Assembly: GCA_947396885.1 (NCBI GenBank)
Contig: OX377201.1
Span: 28,807,923 to 28,871,922, forward strand
DNA: 64,000 nucleotides
Origin: Heligmosomoides polygyrus polygyrus
Lineage: Eukaryota > Nematoda > Chromadorea > Rhabditida > Heligmosomidae
Direction of reading: 5' to 3'
Positions 52,158 to 63,289 of the stretch are shown piece by piece. A model generated the notes under the pieces. It did not search any database and had not been told where the DNA came from. It saw nothing but the letters and a program-made list of their open reading frames with translations. Made by a program: the position numbers and the translations under genes. Every line of letters begins with the position of its first letter. Positions within the stretch are counted from its first letter, which is position 1.

Positions 52158-52290
52158 AGCACCAGGCGGGACTCGAACCCGCAGCTTCCGCTGACCGGGC
52201 GGGAATGCACGCCCGGTAAGCGGAAGGTGCGGGTCAATTAAATCACCGGCGTCGTTTGATCGAACGCAACATCCCGAACAGCACAAAAGT
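52158..52290 (-). repeat. tRNA-like repeat family 2, rearranged copy
   Basis: B box GGGTTCGAGTCCCGC (minus, near 52185-52171) and the flank CGTTTGATCGAACGCAAC are present. The middle is duplicated in inverse orientation (CTTCCGCTGACCGGGCG then CGCCCGGTAAGCGGAAG), giving a strong hairpin. Confidence 0.6.
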
Positions 52291-52445
52291 GCGTCCGACT
52301 GGCACAATGCTTTCGAGCTCACTTCCTTCTGTGGCCTCTGGCGACGTAGCCCATCCAGCGATCCAGCGCAGTGATATGTTCCCCCAAAAATTGTAGACGT
52401 TTCAATGGGCGACTTAAAGAGAGAAGTCAGTGGTAGAAACATCCA
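52291..52445. other. spacer
   Basis: Nothing recognised. Confidence 0.3.
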
Positions 52446-52616
52446 GGGGTCGGTTTCATCCACGAGTTACAGCAATTTAACAGAGAATTCACACCGGGAA
52501 AAACTCAGATAACGCGGCTTATCGCTCACCATATCACTTGATAAGCCGCGCTAACAGGGATTTCGGCTGTAATTTTCTCTGCTAAATTGCTCTAAGTCGT
52601 TGATGAATCCGACCCC
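52446..52616. repeat. foldback MITE (GGATTCATCAACG family), copy 2
   Basis: Left end GGGTCGGTTTCATCCACGAG, right end reversed GGGGTCGGATTCATCAACGA. Interior ATAACGCGGCTTATC and GATAAGCCGCGCTAAC form the loop-proximal stem. Confidence 0.8.
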
Positions 52617-52835
52617 AGATGATCGACTGACTATTGACCTCAAATGGTAAAATGATAGTTTCGTCTTTTTTGGTGTGTGATACGTATTTTACTTCTCAGA
52701 GATTTCGTGGAAGCAATTTAATAGTGTAAATAGCTTATACAGCGAGTTGAGGTGGAGTGTCAATGAGCATGTGGCGTTCTCTTCTCCCGAAGTGAATCCA
52801 CTAAACATCCATGAAGCCTGTAGGGTGCAGATCCT
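52617..52835. other. spacer
   Basis: Nothing recognised. Confidence 0.3.
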
Positions 52836-52965
52836 GGTAGCCCTAAGCGAGACTCGAACCTTGAATCGATTCGTCGTGTAGACCAAAGCCGCGCCTGGGC
52901 CAGGCCAAGGCCTCTTCCTACTGCCAGGGCCGGGCCAAGGCCTCTTCCGACTGTGCTATAAACGC
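52836..52965 (-). repeat. SINE-like tRNA-derived segment with duplicated spacer
   Basis: The minus strand has an A box (TATAGCACAGTCGG near 52968-52955) and a B box (GGTTCGAGTCTCGC near 52862-52849). Between them GGAAGAGGCCTTGGCC is present twice, lengthening the A-B distance. Confidence 0.55.
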
Positions 52966-53816
52966 CTTTCTATTATAGTGTTCATCATTTCATATCGCTT
53001 CCTTGCTTACAAACTTCATACCGGGACTTTACTCCGCATTTTGGCGCAAAATGACTGAGGGAGGGTCACCCTGTAGTCAGTGGTTATCCAGCTTGATAAG
53101 AAGGTAAACGTATGTCGAGTTGCATCAGAAATGGCCTACATATCTCATTCCACCCTAGGGGTGGTACATAACAGTGCTGTTTAAAACTTTTAATTTTGCA
53201 CAACACAACGCGAACCGCAGCTGTCCTACGTTGGCAACCTGGCAGTGAGCCACTTCGCACCCAATTTTTCCTCAAACTTCTCATAAGAACCCTTCTCCGC
53301 CCGTTTTTTCCTAGGTCGTTCATCTACAAAAGTCCGTTGAAATCCGACTGAAGCAAGAGCCACCCACTTTAATTCACTGGACTTACCAGCTAAATACTGG
53401 AATACTCCCGCACAAACAGGAGACAGTGTGCAAGTCTGGAGAAGTGGGTGTACCCTCATTTTCCTTTCTAAGATCCGGCGATCCTGATCAAGAAGTTTAA
53501 AATGAATCCATTGGGCATGAGTAGATACACCTTCTAGCTGTAGAAGGGAATCTGCTCTTGCTTCGGTTCGAGCTAAGCTGCCAGATGTGAAAGAGATGCA
53601 GGGATGATCTCCCTCTAGATTTGCATCAGGATTCGAAAGACCAACCACTTCCCGGATCCACACCCTGGAACGAGTAGAATGTTGGGTAGTAGGCATTAGA
53701 TCCGACGCCGTTTTGGATGTTTCGGACCCGTTAATTTCCCAAATCGTGGTTGAAAACAATGGGATTTTAAAAGGGTCCGATCTTAAGGCAACTCAAGCAG
53801 TGGTGATTTTCACCAG
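52966..53816. other. spacer with one unassigned open frame
   Basis: A minus frame at 53226-53759 stays open for 177 codons but has no motif that I recognise and no splice or start evidence. Confidence 0.25.
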
Positions 53817-53977
53817 AGGCCGGATTCAACAACGACTTACAGAGATTTGAGAGAGAAATTACAGCAGAAACTCCTGAAAAAAAACGTGAATTAACGCGAT
53901 GGTGAAATGTTGACGTTATCAGGATTTTCCGTTGTAATTTCTCGGTCAAATCCGTAAGCCGTTGATGAATCTGGCCC
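53817..53977. repeat. foldback MITE (GGATTCATCAACG family), copy 3
   Basis: Ends GGCCGGATTCAACAACGACT and, reversed, GGGCCAGATTCATCAACGGC. Most diverged of the three copies in the centre. Confidence 0.75.
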
Positions 53978-55246
53978 TAGATCAGATTTTCGGATGTTTC
54001 AGGTAACTGAAATTAACCAGAAATCTGATGCCCTATCCGAATCGGATATCCGATGTGAGGTCCGAAAATGATTCGGTTAATTGGATCACTCAAAAATCCG
54101 TCCTTGTTAAGGCTGCTCTTATCTGAATCATCCCAAGATCCGAGCTTTTCAAAAATAATCCTCTTAACCGGGTTTGAAAAATGACGGATTTGAATTATCC
54201 GAATCGGCGTCGGATCCAATGTCCGGGAGTAGAATCGCTGCACAACCGCTTGGTGGGCCCACCTCAGCGATCGGATCAATAGAACAAAGAAGCGCTCTGC
54301 TGAGAAATGCTGGCGGTTAGAGCAGCATCCAAGCATCAATAATCAATCAATGCCTGTCGACAATGGTGGCCGTCCGGCGGTGCGATACGATCAATGATGT
54401 GGAAGCCGCAGTTGTTCGCTGAATGAACCGTCGTCCTCGGATGCACTCCCAACAGGAAGCACCTACGGTATCTGTCCGACCGGCATCGATTCGCGAACGT
54501 ATTCGCCGGATGTTTCATCCACGACTGTCACCTGCAATCGCTGTTTTTTGCTCGTTCTTATCTCCGATTGGCTGCAGTTCATCAGCGACTCTCATTCACT
54601 GGCTGTTAGCCGGTTATGCATGAAGAACGTCGGAGGCTCACCTCAACCCTGCTCGAATACCGGTTGAAGTGACGGAGCTATGCGCGTTTGGCAGCTTCTT
54701 TATAGCCGCTAAGGAAAGTAGCTATTTTTGTTCCCTTTTACAAGTAAGAAAAATCGAAATTCCTTTGAAAAATCTGAGTTCTATTTTGCAACAAGTCAGT
54801 TGGAAACAGAGCTTCGAACACATTTAATATAGAAGATATCAGAAGTAGAAGGAAACATATCTACCCTCCTAAGCCAGTGTAGCCCGTTTAAGGCCTCGAA
54901 ATACGCAGTCGTTTCCCTCTCTTATCCATCAGCCTGCGCCAGAATGGTACAATCAACGTCCAGTCCCACGCCCCTTGTCCTTCCTCCCGAACAAAACCGA
55001 TGTGTAAATCACTGCGCGTTCGTGTGAATCTACGAATGAGTGGTCCTACGCAGGAAGTGCATACCTTTCGTCGTTAGACTTTCTGAAAGGATTGGCATTG
55101 AACAATGAACAGGCATGAGTACCACAAACGGCAGGAGTCAAGCATGAACCGAATACCGAATCGACTCCACTTTTGAATCCCGTTCAACATGAGCAACTTT
55201 TTGTCCATTAAATTAAATAAATTAATAAATGATTAAATAACAGCTG
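53978..55246. other. spacer rich in CCGAATCGG-type words
   Basis: Around 53990-54230 short inverted words (ATCCGAATCGGATATCCG and relatives) recur on both strands. The remainder to 55246 shows nothing recognisable. Confidence 0.35.
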
Positions 55247-55620
55247 GTTGCGCAAGAATAAAAAAATTACCCAGCATCAGTCTGGGAGCAGGGCGGCTCG
55301 TAGGGAGTCACCATGCGTTTAGTGATTATCTGCCCTGGTAAGGAGGCACACGAATACAATACCGCTCGCGCCGCACGGTCAAAAATGGGCGAAAAAACGC
55401 CAACATAGCGTCGCAAAGCGTCGCACGCTCATAACTCCTTCAGATTTAGGTTTTTTGAATAAAGGTTGCTACCATTCAATTCGCCTCTTCGAGATCTACA
55501 CAAGCATGTGTAAAACTTTGAGGTCAGCTCCTTGCCCTCCAAGGCGGCTACAACAAGGTGACCATACGAGCCGCCCTGCGTCCAGAATGATGCTGGATAA
55601 CTTTTTTATTCTTGCGCAAC
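55247..55620. mobile_element. 374-bp element with about 65-bp terminal inverted repeats
   Basis: Both ends read GTTGCGCAAGAATAAAAAA inwards, then CCAGCATCA-TCTGG and CAGGGCGGCTCGTA with only a few mismatches over about 65 bases. The interior holds no transposase. It has the form of a non-autonomous DNA transposon; the target duplication is unclear. Confidence 0.8.
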
Positions 55621-56460
55621 ATAAAATGCTACGTGGGGTTTCCCTACATGGTGACTCCGCTCGGCCTACGTAGTGCCGAGGATTCATGCCGTATTCTTTG
55701 GAAAGCCTAGCAGCACCAAGTAGAGTGGTTTACGCAAGCTTCGAGAGATTGATACGTCCTAGGTGGCACCAATAGCTAGGCTCATCGGCAATTTTTGGTT
55801 AAAATTACAAATCTTCCAGCAGCATAATGCGGTCATTCTAATCAGCCATTTGTCTAGAGAAACCATCACATGCGACAATAATTTTATGGACGATATCGCC
55901 CTGTGTTCGTGAGGAACATTTCGAAGCGTAAGCCAAGCTGGATTGGTCTTCTCTACACTGGTTGTAGGATAACCTTTGTGAAAACAGCTATCGCTTTTTC
56001 GAATTGATCAAACACGATTTAAGGCATTTCTAGCGCAAGTGAAGCTTGTGTGACTAAACCCTGCCTGGAATAATCTATACGCCTCACTCCCCAATGCACA
56101 TTGGTATTTTTGACCGCGATCACCCGGGCACTTCATGAATGCGCATAAATTTCTCGGATGTAAATCGATGCTGCCACGTAGGTCCTGCACAGCGCCGATT
56201 TATTTGCGCGTGGTGTAAAGCATGACAGAATCCACAAAGCGATTGAATCCGGTCCACTCAATAGAAAACGGAGTGGAGAATTTTTTTTACAAAATTTTCG
56301 GGCTTAACCTAATGTGGGGCACTTCACTCAGTCTTTTTACGGTGACGGTAATCTTAAAAGTGGGCCGCCCCCCCCCCCCCCCGACTAGGATAGATCCAAA
56401 TTTTCTTCTCAACAGAGCATAGGCTGTGGCTGCTGTTTCTCATCTCACGAGTGTTTTTTT
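55621..56460. other. spacer, poly-C tract
   Basis: C run of 15 at 56368-56382. No gene or paired repeat recognised. Confidence 0.4.
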
Positions 56461-56650
56461 CGATGCATGTCGCGAACGCGCACCTCAGGCGTGCGGGCAC
56501 GCGCCATTGTTCTCACCATAACCGCGACAGCCAATCAAGCACCAGCTTAGCCGCACAGGCAGGGCACATGACTGGCTGCCGCAATTAGGCGCGTTCCCGC
56601 ACCTCAGCTGCACGCTCCCGCACACTAGGTGCGTATTCGCGACATGTATC
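56461..56650. repeat. inverted-repeat element (TACATGTCGCGA family), 190 bp
   Basis: CGATGCATGTCGCGAACGCG at the left and, reversed, CGATACATGTCGCGAATACG at the right, arms about 37 bp. Smallest of the three family members. Confidence 0.75.
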
Positions 56651-58305
56651 GTTCTTTCGTTGAAAAATGGAAATAATAGAGTGATAAGCGCAATTTGTAG
56701 GAATTGAAGCATTCGGAGTAGGCAAAATCATTCCCTTTGGAAAGCAGCCATTTCATGCATGCAAAGCCGCATCCCATTTCCACGAACCCTCTCCCTATTC
56801 CAAAAATGCTGCTAACTTTGTCGCACTGTCCTTAGGCCCATGTGGGATGCTGCTTGGAGCTGCGCAGTAGCATTACAGGATAGAAGGCACAACTGATGGT
56901 CATAACTCATAATAACTCATTAGTTTGCGAAGCAGAACCCAAACTAATTCCTAGTTGTTTCTTGTTTACATCTATTCTACTGTCCTTTATGTGCAGCTTA
57001 TTGCTCACCCACTATGGGCGTAGGTGATGCCCTTGTCCGTTATCGTCCTTATTCTGCTGTTGTGCTCTCATTCTCCGATTAATTGCACATGTGGCGCATG
57101 CAGAAAAAGCGCACGTCTCGCGTGCACAACACATTGATTTATGGCCCGAACCAAGCTATCCAAGGAGGCTTACTACACCTTCGGGTAAAGTGAAAAGGCA
57201 ACAGGCTTGGCCAACCTAATAAAACACTGATTTGCTCGCTATTCGGCCAACGTAGGTAAATGCAAGGTCAAATTGGTACTCAACCTTCCTACATCCTTTG
57301 GAGTGCAGCGCATGAGGGGGATTAAGTAACCCGAACCCTACCATTAACCTTTATTTTGGGCTTCCTACACGATATCCTTAGCACTACAAAACATGGCGCA
57401 TCCCATAAGGCTAGAATTAGGTAGCCACTACTCCCGCGGCTCCCTTATTTGACCAGAAACGGATAAATAATAGAAGAAAGGGTAACCCACAACGACGATG
57501 AGAATGCCTTCAGTATGGCTTTAGATCTAGTACAAAGGCAGAAGCTATTTGCAGCCACCGGGAGAAGGTAGGAATGGAAGCGTTTCTTCAGAAGCAGCTC
57601 TCCACCTCGATCGTCTTCCCCCCAAGCGAGAGGTGCGATGTGATAATGCCCAGTTAACGTTCAAAAAAGTGCGGACAGCCTTGTCTGCACTATGGGACAC
57701 CTAAACTGGTTAACAGTTAGAGCATGTTGGATCAGTGTATTAAGTAAGCTTGCTCTGGGGAGAAACTATGTTAAAAATCCCAACTATAAGTGAATGATGC
57801 AAGTAAGGTACTTCAAGCGATCAACCACTTCGGCATCTTTGCGATTTGCCTTCGTTTGCACTTAGGTCCTCCGCTATGGCAGAAAGCAATGCCATCGTCC
57901 GCTATTGCCCTTGTCCTGCTCTTGTACTAACCTCTACATGGCTCCTGATAATTACGATCCTCCGCCAATTTTTGAGGTCCTTCTGGTGATGAACGATTTT
58001 CATTTGACTAATGCAGTTCTTCCATTTTAAAGAAACTGAAACGCAGAATGGTGGCATCCTCTCAGAATAGTGGTTAGACACCGGGTTAGCAGTTGGTAGG
58101 GTACTCTATTTTGAGAAATCTTATCACAGACCACATGGTTGGGAAGGTCATAACGTAACGTTACAGATGCGGAACCAGCAACCCTTAACAATTCCATGCA
58201 CGTGGTCCAACTGCGAGTTAAAACCCTCCACTGTCAAAGTCAATGAGGCAACCATACTGCATTATAATCCCTAAAGATAAGCAACACATGCTCAAAAAAG
58301 CGTTG
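56651..58305. other. spacer, no gene recognised
   Basis: Two similar phrases (CCCTTGTCCGTTATCGTCC near 57030 and GTCCGCTATTGCCCTTGTCC near 57896) suggest an old duplication. A faint SINE-like 3' segment lies near 57295-57355. Confidence 0.35.
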
Positions 58306-59870
58306 TTAGGAATCACTGCGTACAGAATAGTTGGATATCCTGAACGCCCACAAGGTGTTGGTTCCATCGCTGTCGAACGGACTCTCATACTCGATGAACA
58401 GGATAACTAGGGGCGAACAGTATTCCCGGAAATGCTCAATGATACCCGAGACGGCGGTCTCCCTGTGATCCTGCCGAATTCCTTTAGGGATCCACATGTT
58501 GAGCATCAGTCAGTGTCCTTGGAGAGCTTGTAAAGCGCGCTCAGCAGGCATATAGCACGGTAGTTTCGAACATCTTTTGGGTAGCCCTCTTTGCAAGGAA
58601 AGACAGTACGCGAGTTCCTTCTCTGGTCGAGGATTCGCCCGCTTTGAAGGTGCGACGCGAGTATGACGTGTAGCGAATGCCCTGTAGTCCAAAGGAGGTC
58701 GGCTGAAATGTAGTCCGTCCCAGGGGCTGTGCCAGTCTTCTGAATGAAGACTGCACACCATGTGCGGCTGGAAACTAATACCAACTGCACCTTGTGTGTT
58801 GCGTTGGGATCCAGCCTTGCCAGGAGTCTATCTCAATAGGTCGGAACGGCCTAAGTGTTGTATATGAACATTGACGGCGTTAGCCCTCTCCTGCGCGCTA
58901 AGAGCGGGCTGAAGTTGGCTGGAAACAGGCGATGACGAGTAAGCGGTGGTGGCGCAGTGGGTAGAGGGGTCGCGTTTCACCCATGATCGCTGTTTCCAGC
59001 CAACTTGAGCCCGCCCTCTGCGGGTAGGCAGAAGACTAGCGCCGCCAACGGCCCAACTTCCATCGTCCCTAAATCTGCGCAGAGTTGTATCGGGGTCGAG
59101 ATATTTGCATTTTGTTGTTTCCCAGAGAGAGATCACTCTGCCCATATACAACGCTTAGGCCGTTCCCACCTACCGTTGAGATAGACTCCTGGTTAAACCC
59201 CTCGTTTGCTGAAACAGTTCCTTAATGGTGCTTGATGTGTGGTCCAAGTTCGTTGGTCAAGTTTGAGGTGAACCTTCTACAGAACAGGGTCTTCGTTGAT
59301 CCGCCATACGTATCAGGATATGGAGTCCGAAAAGACGCCGTCACAGACAGTGATTCTGTTGTTCCACGACGACTGGCGCTCTTCTCTAGCCTAGGCTGAA
59401 TCAGGCATGAAGGAGGGGTGCTCCGGTCTACTACAGAACAATAGCACTGCCGCAACATATAGTAGACGTAGGCTGGTCACCATGTGGTCGAGTTCCACAT
59501 GCGTCGTACCGTTTGGCGATTCCCATGTCCACCGATGATGTTCTGTCTTCATGAAGGCAGAATTTCCATGCAAAGTGCAGGCTGCCAATAGAAGCCCTGT
59601 GAGGCGATTGCAGCTTTAGCTTCGCACTCCAGGTCCCAATAATTTGATCCTTCAACGATGTTGGTACATCAAGCAGCGTTCACCGTTTGTTGCGATGAAT
59701 TATTCCATGACTCATAGCGTTGAATGACTGTCCCAGCCATCGTCGATGTTCATTCTTCACGTGAAAAATTCCGCGAAGAAGACATTTGGATTGTGAAGGC
59801 TCATCAAAGCAGTGCCCATAGCATTTTCCAAAGAACGTCATGGAAACCTCAAATATTTGCAAAGCTTTGC
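58306..59870 (-). pseudogene. LINE fragment: endonuclease end and start of reverse transcriptase
   Basis: From the right, two successive endonuclease C-terminal pieces are seen: NEHRRWLGQSFNAMSHGIIH (near 59750) and HHRWTWESPNGTTHVELDHM with a final SRPEHPSF (59540-59400). After a 373-bp inserted element, the RT begins at 58790: APGTDYISADLL, RNSRTVFPCKEGYPKDVRNY, RAICLLSALYKL, then LVILFIEYESPFDS, a worn motif A. The two endonuclease pieces imply a partial duplication. Family is RTE-like by general resemblance. Confidence 0.65.
58820..59192. mobile_element. 373-bp inverted-repeat element with a tRNA-like centre
   Basis: Ends CCAGGAGTCTATCTCAA on both sides, then GGAACGGCCTAAG-GTTGTATATG, arms about 45 bp. 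A second inverted pair (AAGTTGGCTGGAAACAG) encloses GTGGTGGCGCAGTGGGTAGAG, which fits a polymerase III A box. No protein is encoded. Confidence 0.75.
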
Positions 59871-60165
59871 CGGTCCAAATTACTGCGAGGCTTACTATCT
59901 AGGTTCGATGAATATCCACCACCCATCGGAAGGAAAGTGAATATCTCTCTAGGCATTTAAGGAGTGAAGTTAGAATTGCCTAAGCGTGGTACAGTACACA
60001 GTATACTTTTTATAAAATATTGAGTTTTTTGGTGTTTGTGACAGCGTTACAAAGTGACTCCCAATCACTTAGCGCCGCTATTCGCCCGAAAAAGCGGTGC
60101 TCATTTGGGTGGGGGCACCACTCTGCTCGAGAACGGTGACGGCACATTCTGTGTAATTGCATAGG
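59871..60165. other. spacer
   Basis: Nothing recognised. Confidence 0.35.
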
Positions 60166-60330
60166 AATAAAGGGACAACGGATAAAGGGCGTCATTAATC
60201 AGTCCCTGTTTTAGACGCGCCATGCATTCTACTTCTACGGGATGTCGTGGAGGCTATCTGAATACGTGCTTGGTTTATAGCATATATTTAGCCTACATAT
60301 GGGCGCGTGGAGCGCATTTACAATGCATAC
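60166..60330 (-). repeat. SINE family 1, rearranged fragments
   Basis: 60166-60290 is a minus 3' half (GATAAAGGGCGTCATTAATC, CGCGCCATGCATTCTACTTC, CGGGATGTCGTGGAGG). Next to it, 60299-60320 is a plus stub of the 5' end (GGGCGCGTGGAGCGC). Confidence 0.6.
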
Positions 60331-60888
60331 GTATCCGAGCTTGACCTCCTCGCCTTTAAAGTAAGTTGTAGGACTATTTCTCAGGATTTTATGAACGAAA
60401 GCGAGGATGGATCCTCCCCATTTCCCTGCTCTGGACAGCACTCAGTATTGCTCTGCGACACAGTTGCATGCTGAATCTCCCCTACTTGTCCGTATCTGAA
60501 ATATATCTCATTCCTAGTTGGGGGGGGGGGGGAATTCAACAACATTAAAACTGGGGAATGCGGGTAGAAGGGAGAAACTTCAACGATCTGACATTTATTG
60601 TGTTCCTTACCCACTCCTTCGTTGGTATACTGCTAGGTGAAATATACTCGACGGTTTTCCTGGGCACTTCCGCATATCCAAGAGGATGTCTTTATCTTGA
60701 CCCCGAGATTGATGATGAATCCGGTGTCACCCATGTCATACAGGTTTGCCCCACCCCTGCCGACTAGAACTGCAGCGAATGTTGAAAGAGAATCCCAAAT
60801 AGAGATGACAACACCTGGCTTTCGGTAAAATCCCAATAAGAGGGGTCCACCTTCGTTCATCTTATAAACACATTTAAATAATAGTTGG
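60331..60888. other. spacer with poly-G tract
   Basis: G run of 13 at 60520-60532. No gene; several short overlapping frames have no motif. Confidence 0.35.
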
Positions 60889-61649
60889 GTACTATTGTAC
60901 TTTTGGTACCCCACTTAATCTTGTTCAAAATAGGTCTACTAGGGGTAGTCTGCCATGGGAATAACGAATATCATAGTCGTTTTTTGCGGAAATGTCTTAT
61001 AAGCCCGTCATATTAAGCTCTAATTGCCTAAGGCCTTGCGAGATAGCGCGCGCTGATAAGAGACGCAGAGACTCCGCCTCCTATCCATGCGCACTACACC
61101 GCCGTTCCTAGCCTGCAGCAGAGGTTAGCCAGGGCATAAGCCTTGAAATCTCGAAAAGGCTTGAAAGCTCTGTTGTGTGCTCTCTTTCGCTCACGCGGAG
61201 GAGAGCGCATAATTAGACAGGGGAAGGGACTCCGGGTGTGGGCCCACTAGGACACCCGTGTTAAAATTGCCTTCATCCTAGAGTTCCCTCTCTTGCCCTA
61301 TTCGGAAGAAAATAAGACCGAATCTGTAATCGAAACGAGGAGATAAGACTGCATTTAATTCGCTGCGAGTATCTAGTTGCTACGTCTCCGCGCCACGGCA
61401 TACTATGGTAACCCCCCCCCCCCCCACCCGAGACGGCCGCGAATGCGTGCTGGTAGGGGGCGGAGTCTCTGCGTCTCTTACCAGCGCACGCTATTTCGCA
61501 AGGCCTTGGGCGATTCCAACTTAATATAGCGGGCTTATAAGACATTTCCGCAATAAACGACTATGATATTCGTTCTTCCCATGGCAGATTACCCCTAGTA
61601 GACCTATTTTAAACAAGATTAAGTGGGGTACCAAAAGTACAATAGTACC
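60889..61649. mobile_element. foldback element with about 200-bp inverted arms
   Basis: The left arm (60889-61090) runs GGTACTATTGTACTTTTGG, GGTCTACTAGGGGTA, TCTGCCATGGGAA, GGCTTATAAGACATTTCCG (as its inverse) and AGAGACGCAGAGACTCCGCC; the right arm (61450-61649) is its reverse complement with few changes. About 350 bp of unrelated interior holds a C run (61412-61425). No transposase. The terminal word ACTATTGTACTTT is shared with the palindromic repeats in vha-19 intron 6. Confidence 0.85.
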
Positions 61650-62359
61650 AATAGTTGAAATATAGACGTATGCAACATAATGTGAGGCAGCCAGTAGACT
61701 CTAGAGAGAGGTAAAACGCACATCGCGTTATAAGGTGGACTGCCCCCCCCCCTTCGGGACTGGCTTTCCAAGGGATGTTTGTAAATTTATCGCAACGATT
61801 CTCAGAAATAACTACGTGGTCCTGGCGCGTTTCGAGCTGCAGTGGGCTCGAGAGGAATGGAACCAACGAGCTAACCCGTGTGCTGAAGAAATTCTGGCCG
61901 ACATTTGGGTTAAAATTGAAAAGCTTTCACAAATTCGGTTTAAATTGAACGCGGCGAAATGACTTGCATTAGTTGAATGGGCAAGTTACGTAGCCCGACC
62001 TCATGAGTTCATGAGTTACTAGACGACAAATTTTTGTCATTTTCTGCCACCCAATAGTCCACAGCAAAAACGTACTTCACATTTGTACTCCTTGTTAGAT
62101 ACCCTACAAGACCACCATGAAAATCGTTGAGGTAATTTTGCAGACGCTATGGTCGCTATGGTCCCTTCTGAGAAGCGTTAGTGTTTGATAAACTTACGAC
62201 CGAAAAAAAAAACCGATCTGAGTTACCCGCCGTAGTTTCGGAGTGAAACTCAGGGAAATGGTTACGGGACCACGTAGTTGCCCATCCCTCTGCTAATCAG
62301 TCGCTGCAGCTAGATGTATTGCGTGGTTAATAAAATAAGGAGGGGGGGGGGGGAACAGG
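61650..62359. other. spacer between inverted-repeat elements
   Basis: C run at 61743-61752 and G run at 62342-62353. A short frame at 61735-61962 (FCKFIATILRNNY-like) has no recognised motif. Confidence 0.35.
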
Positions 62360-62877
62360 ATTATAAACGGCGGATATCAGGACCGGCTCACCGTAACCTT
62401 AGGCGTCAGGTGAGACGTCCACTGTGCACGCGCAGAACAAGGCTAGGGAAGGGACTCCAGGGTGTGTGCCATACAAGCTGCTCGTATGGAGACTGCTTTC
62501 TTCGCTCAGGGGAGTTCGCGGCTGGGCTCTACCCTCTTCGAGTGGCGAAGCGCATACGGCTGAAATAATGCGCAAAAAACGCGCAACGTCTTCTAGACGT
62601 CGAAACCTCCCAGACCTCAGATAATCAGCTGAAGTGCAAGAACGCCGCGACGAACGGGAACCGAACCCCCGACATCCCTCGCATGAAGCGAACCCTCTAC
62701 CTACTGCACCACGACCCACTTACCACGGGCCATCGCGGGCGCACAAGACATCGATCGGACGTCGCAGCATGGACGCGGACGCGCGATCTCTGAGCTAGGA
62801 GGGCGCAAACAGCAAAGTCTCGGCGCGACCCGCACTGCGGCTACGGTGAGCCGGTCCTGATATCCGCCGTTTATAAT
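62360..62877. mobile_element. 518-bp element with 36-bp perfect inverted repeats and a tRNA-like insert
   Basis: Both ends read ATTATAAACGGCGGATATCA inward and stay identical for 36 bases to CTCACCGTA. A tRNA-like segment lies inside (next entry). It has the form of a non-autonomous DNA transposon without transposase. Confidence 0.88.
62644..62717 (-). repeat. tRNA-like segment inside the 518-bp element
   Basis: Minus strand: A-box-like TGGTGCAGTAGGTAGAGG, a CGC-TTCAT-GCG hairpin in the anticodon position, and T-arm/B box GGGGGTTCGGTTCCCG. The acceptor strands do not pair well, so a working tRNA gene is unlikely. Confidence 0.5.
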
Positions 62878-63289
62878 GGTCTGGGGAAGAGGGCCTGTGA
62901 CGGGCAGAAAATCTCATAGAGCGCCGTTAATGTCCCTCATCTCTGGCTCCAACGTATAGAGCCTGGAGTACGGGAGCTCCATAGCTAGCAAAAAAAACAG
63001 GTTCGAATCGCTCGTCTGTGGGCGTTGCGCACCGGACAACTCGGAAGGGTTTTTTCCGGTTGTAAGTGTGTCGGCGAGTGAGAGCGTCTATACCTTGGGC
63101 CGTATTCATCAACATTAAACCCGTAGTTATAAAGGGTTGAAATACCCCGGTGCATTCCCAAGGCGGGGGGAGCACTCCATAGTCACTTGTAAATATGTGG
63201 TATTTGAAGATGAACTCACAGAACTTAAAGAGGCTTAAAGAAACTGATTTGAACTGTTTCTATCAAGACCATCAGTTTAACTGGTCCCA
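62878..63289. other. spacer
   Basis: Partial MITE end (GGCCGTATTCATCAAC near 63100). The phrase GAGGCTTAAAGAAACTGATT near 63229 belongs to the repeat that follows. Confidence 0.35.

Noticed and set aside
53226..53759. 177-codon open frame on the minus strand
   Set aside because: No motif, no homology recalled, no start or splice context, and it lies in repeat-rich spacer. Open frames of this size occur by chance in GC-moderate sequence.
62644..62717. tRNA-Met gene
   Set aside because: A and B boxes and a CAT-containing hairpin are present, but the acceptor strands do not pair properly and the segment sits inside a terminal-inverted-repeat element.
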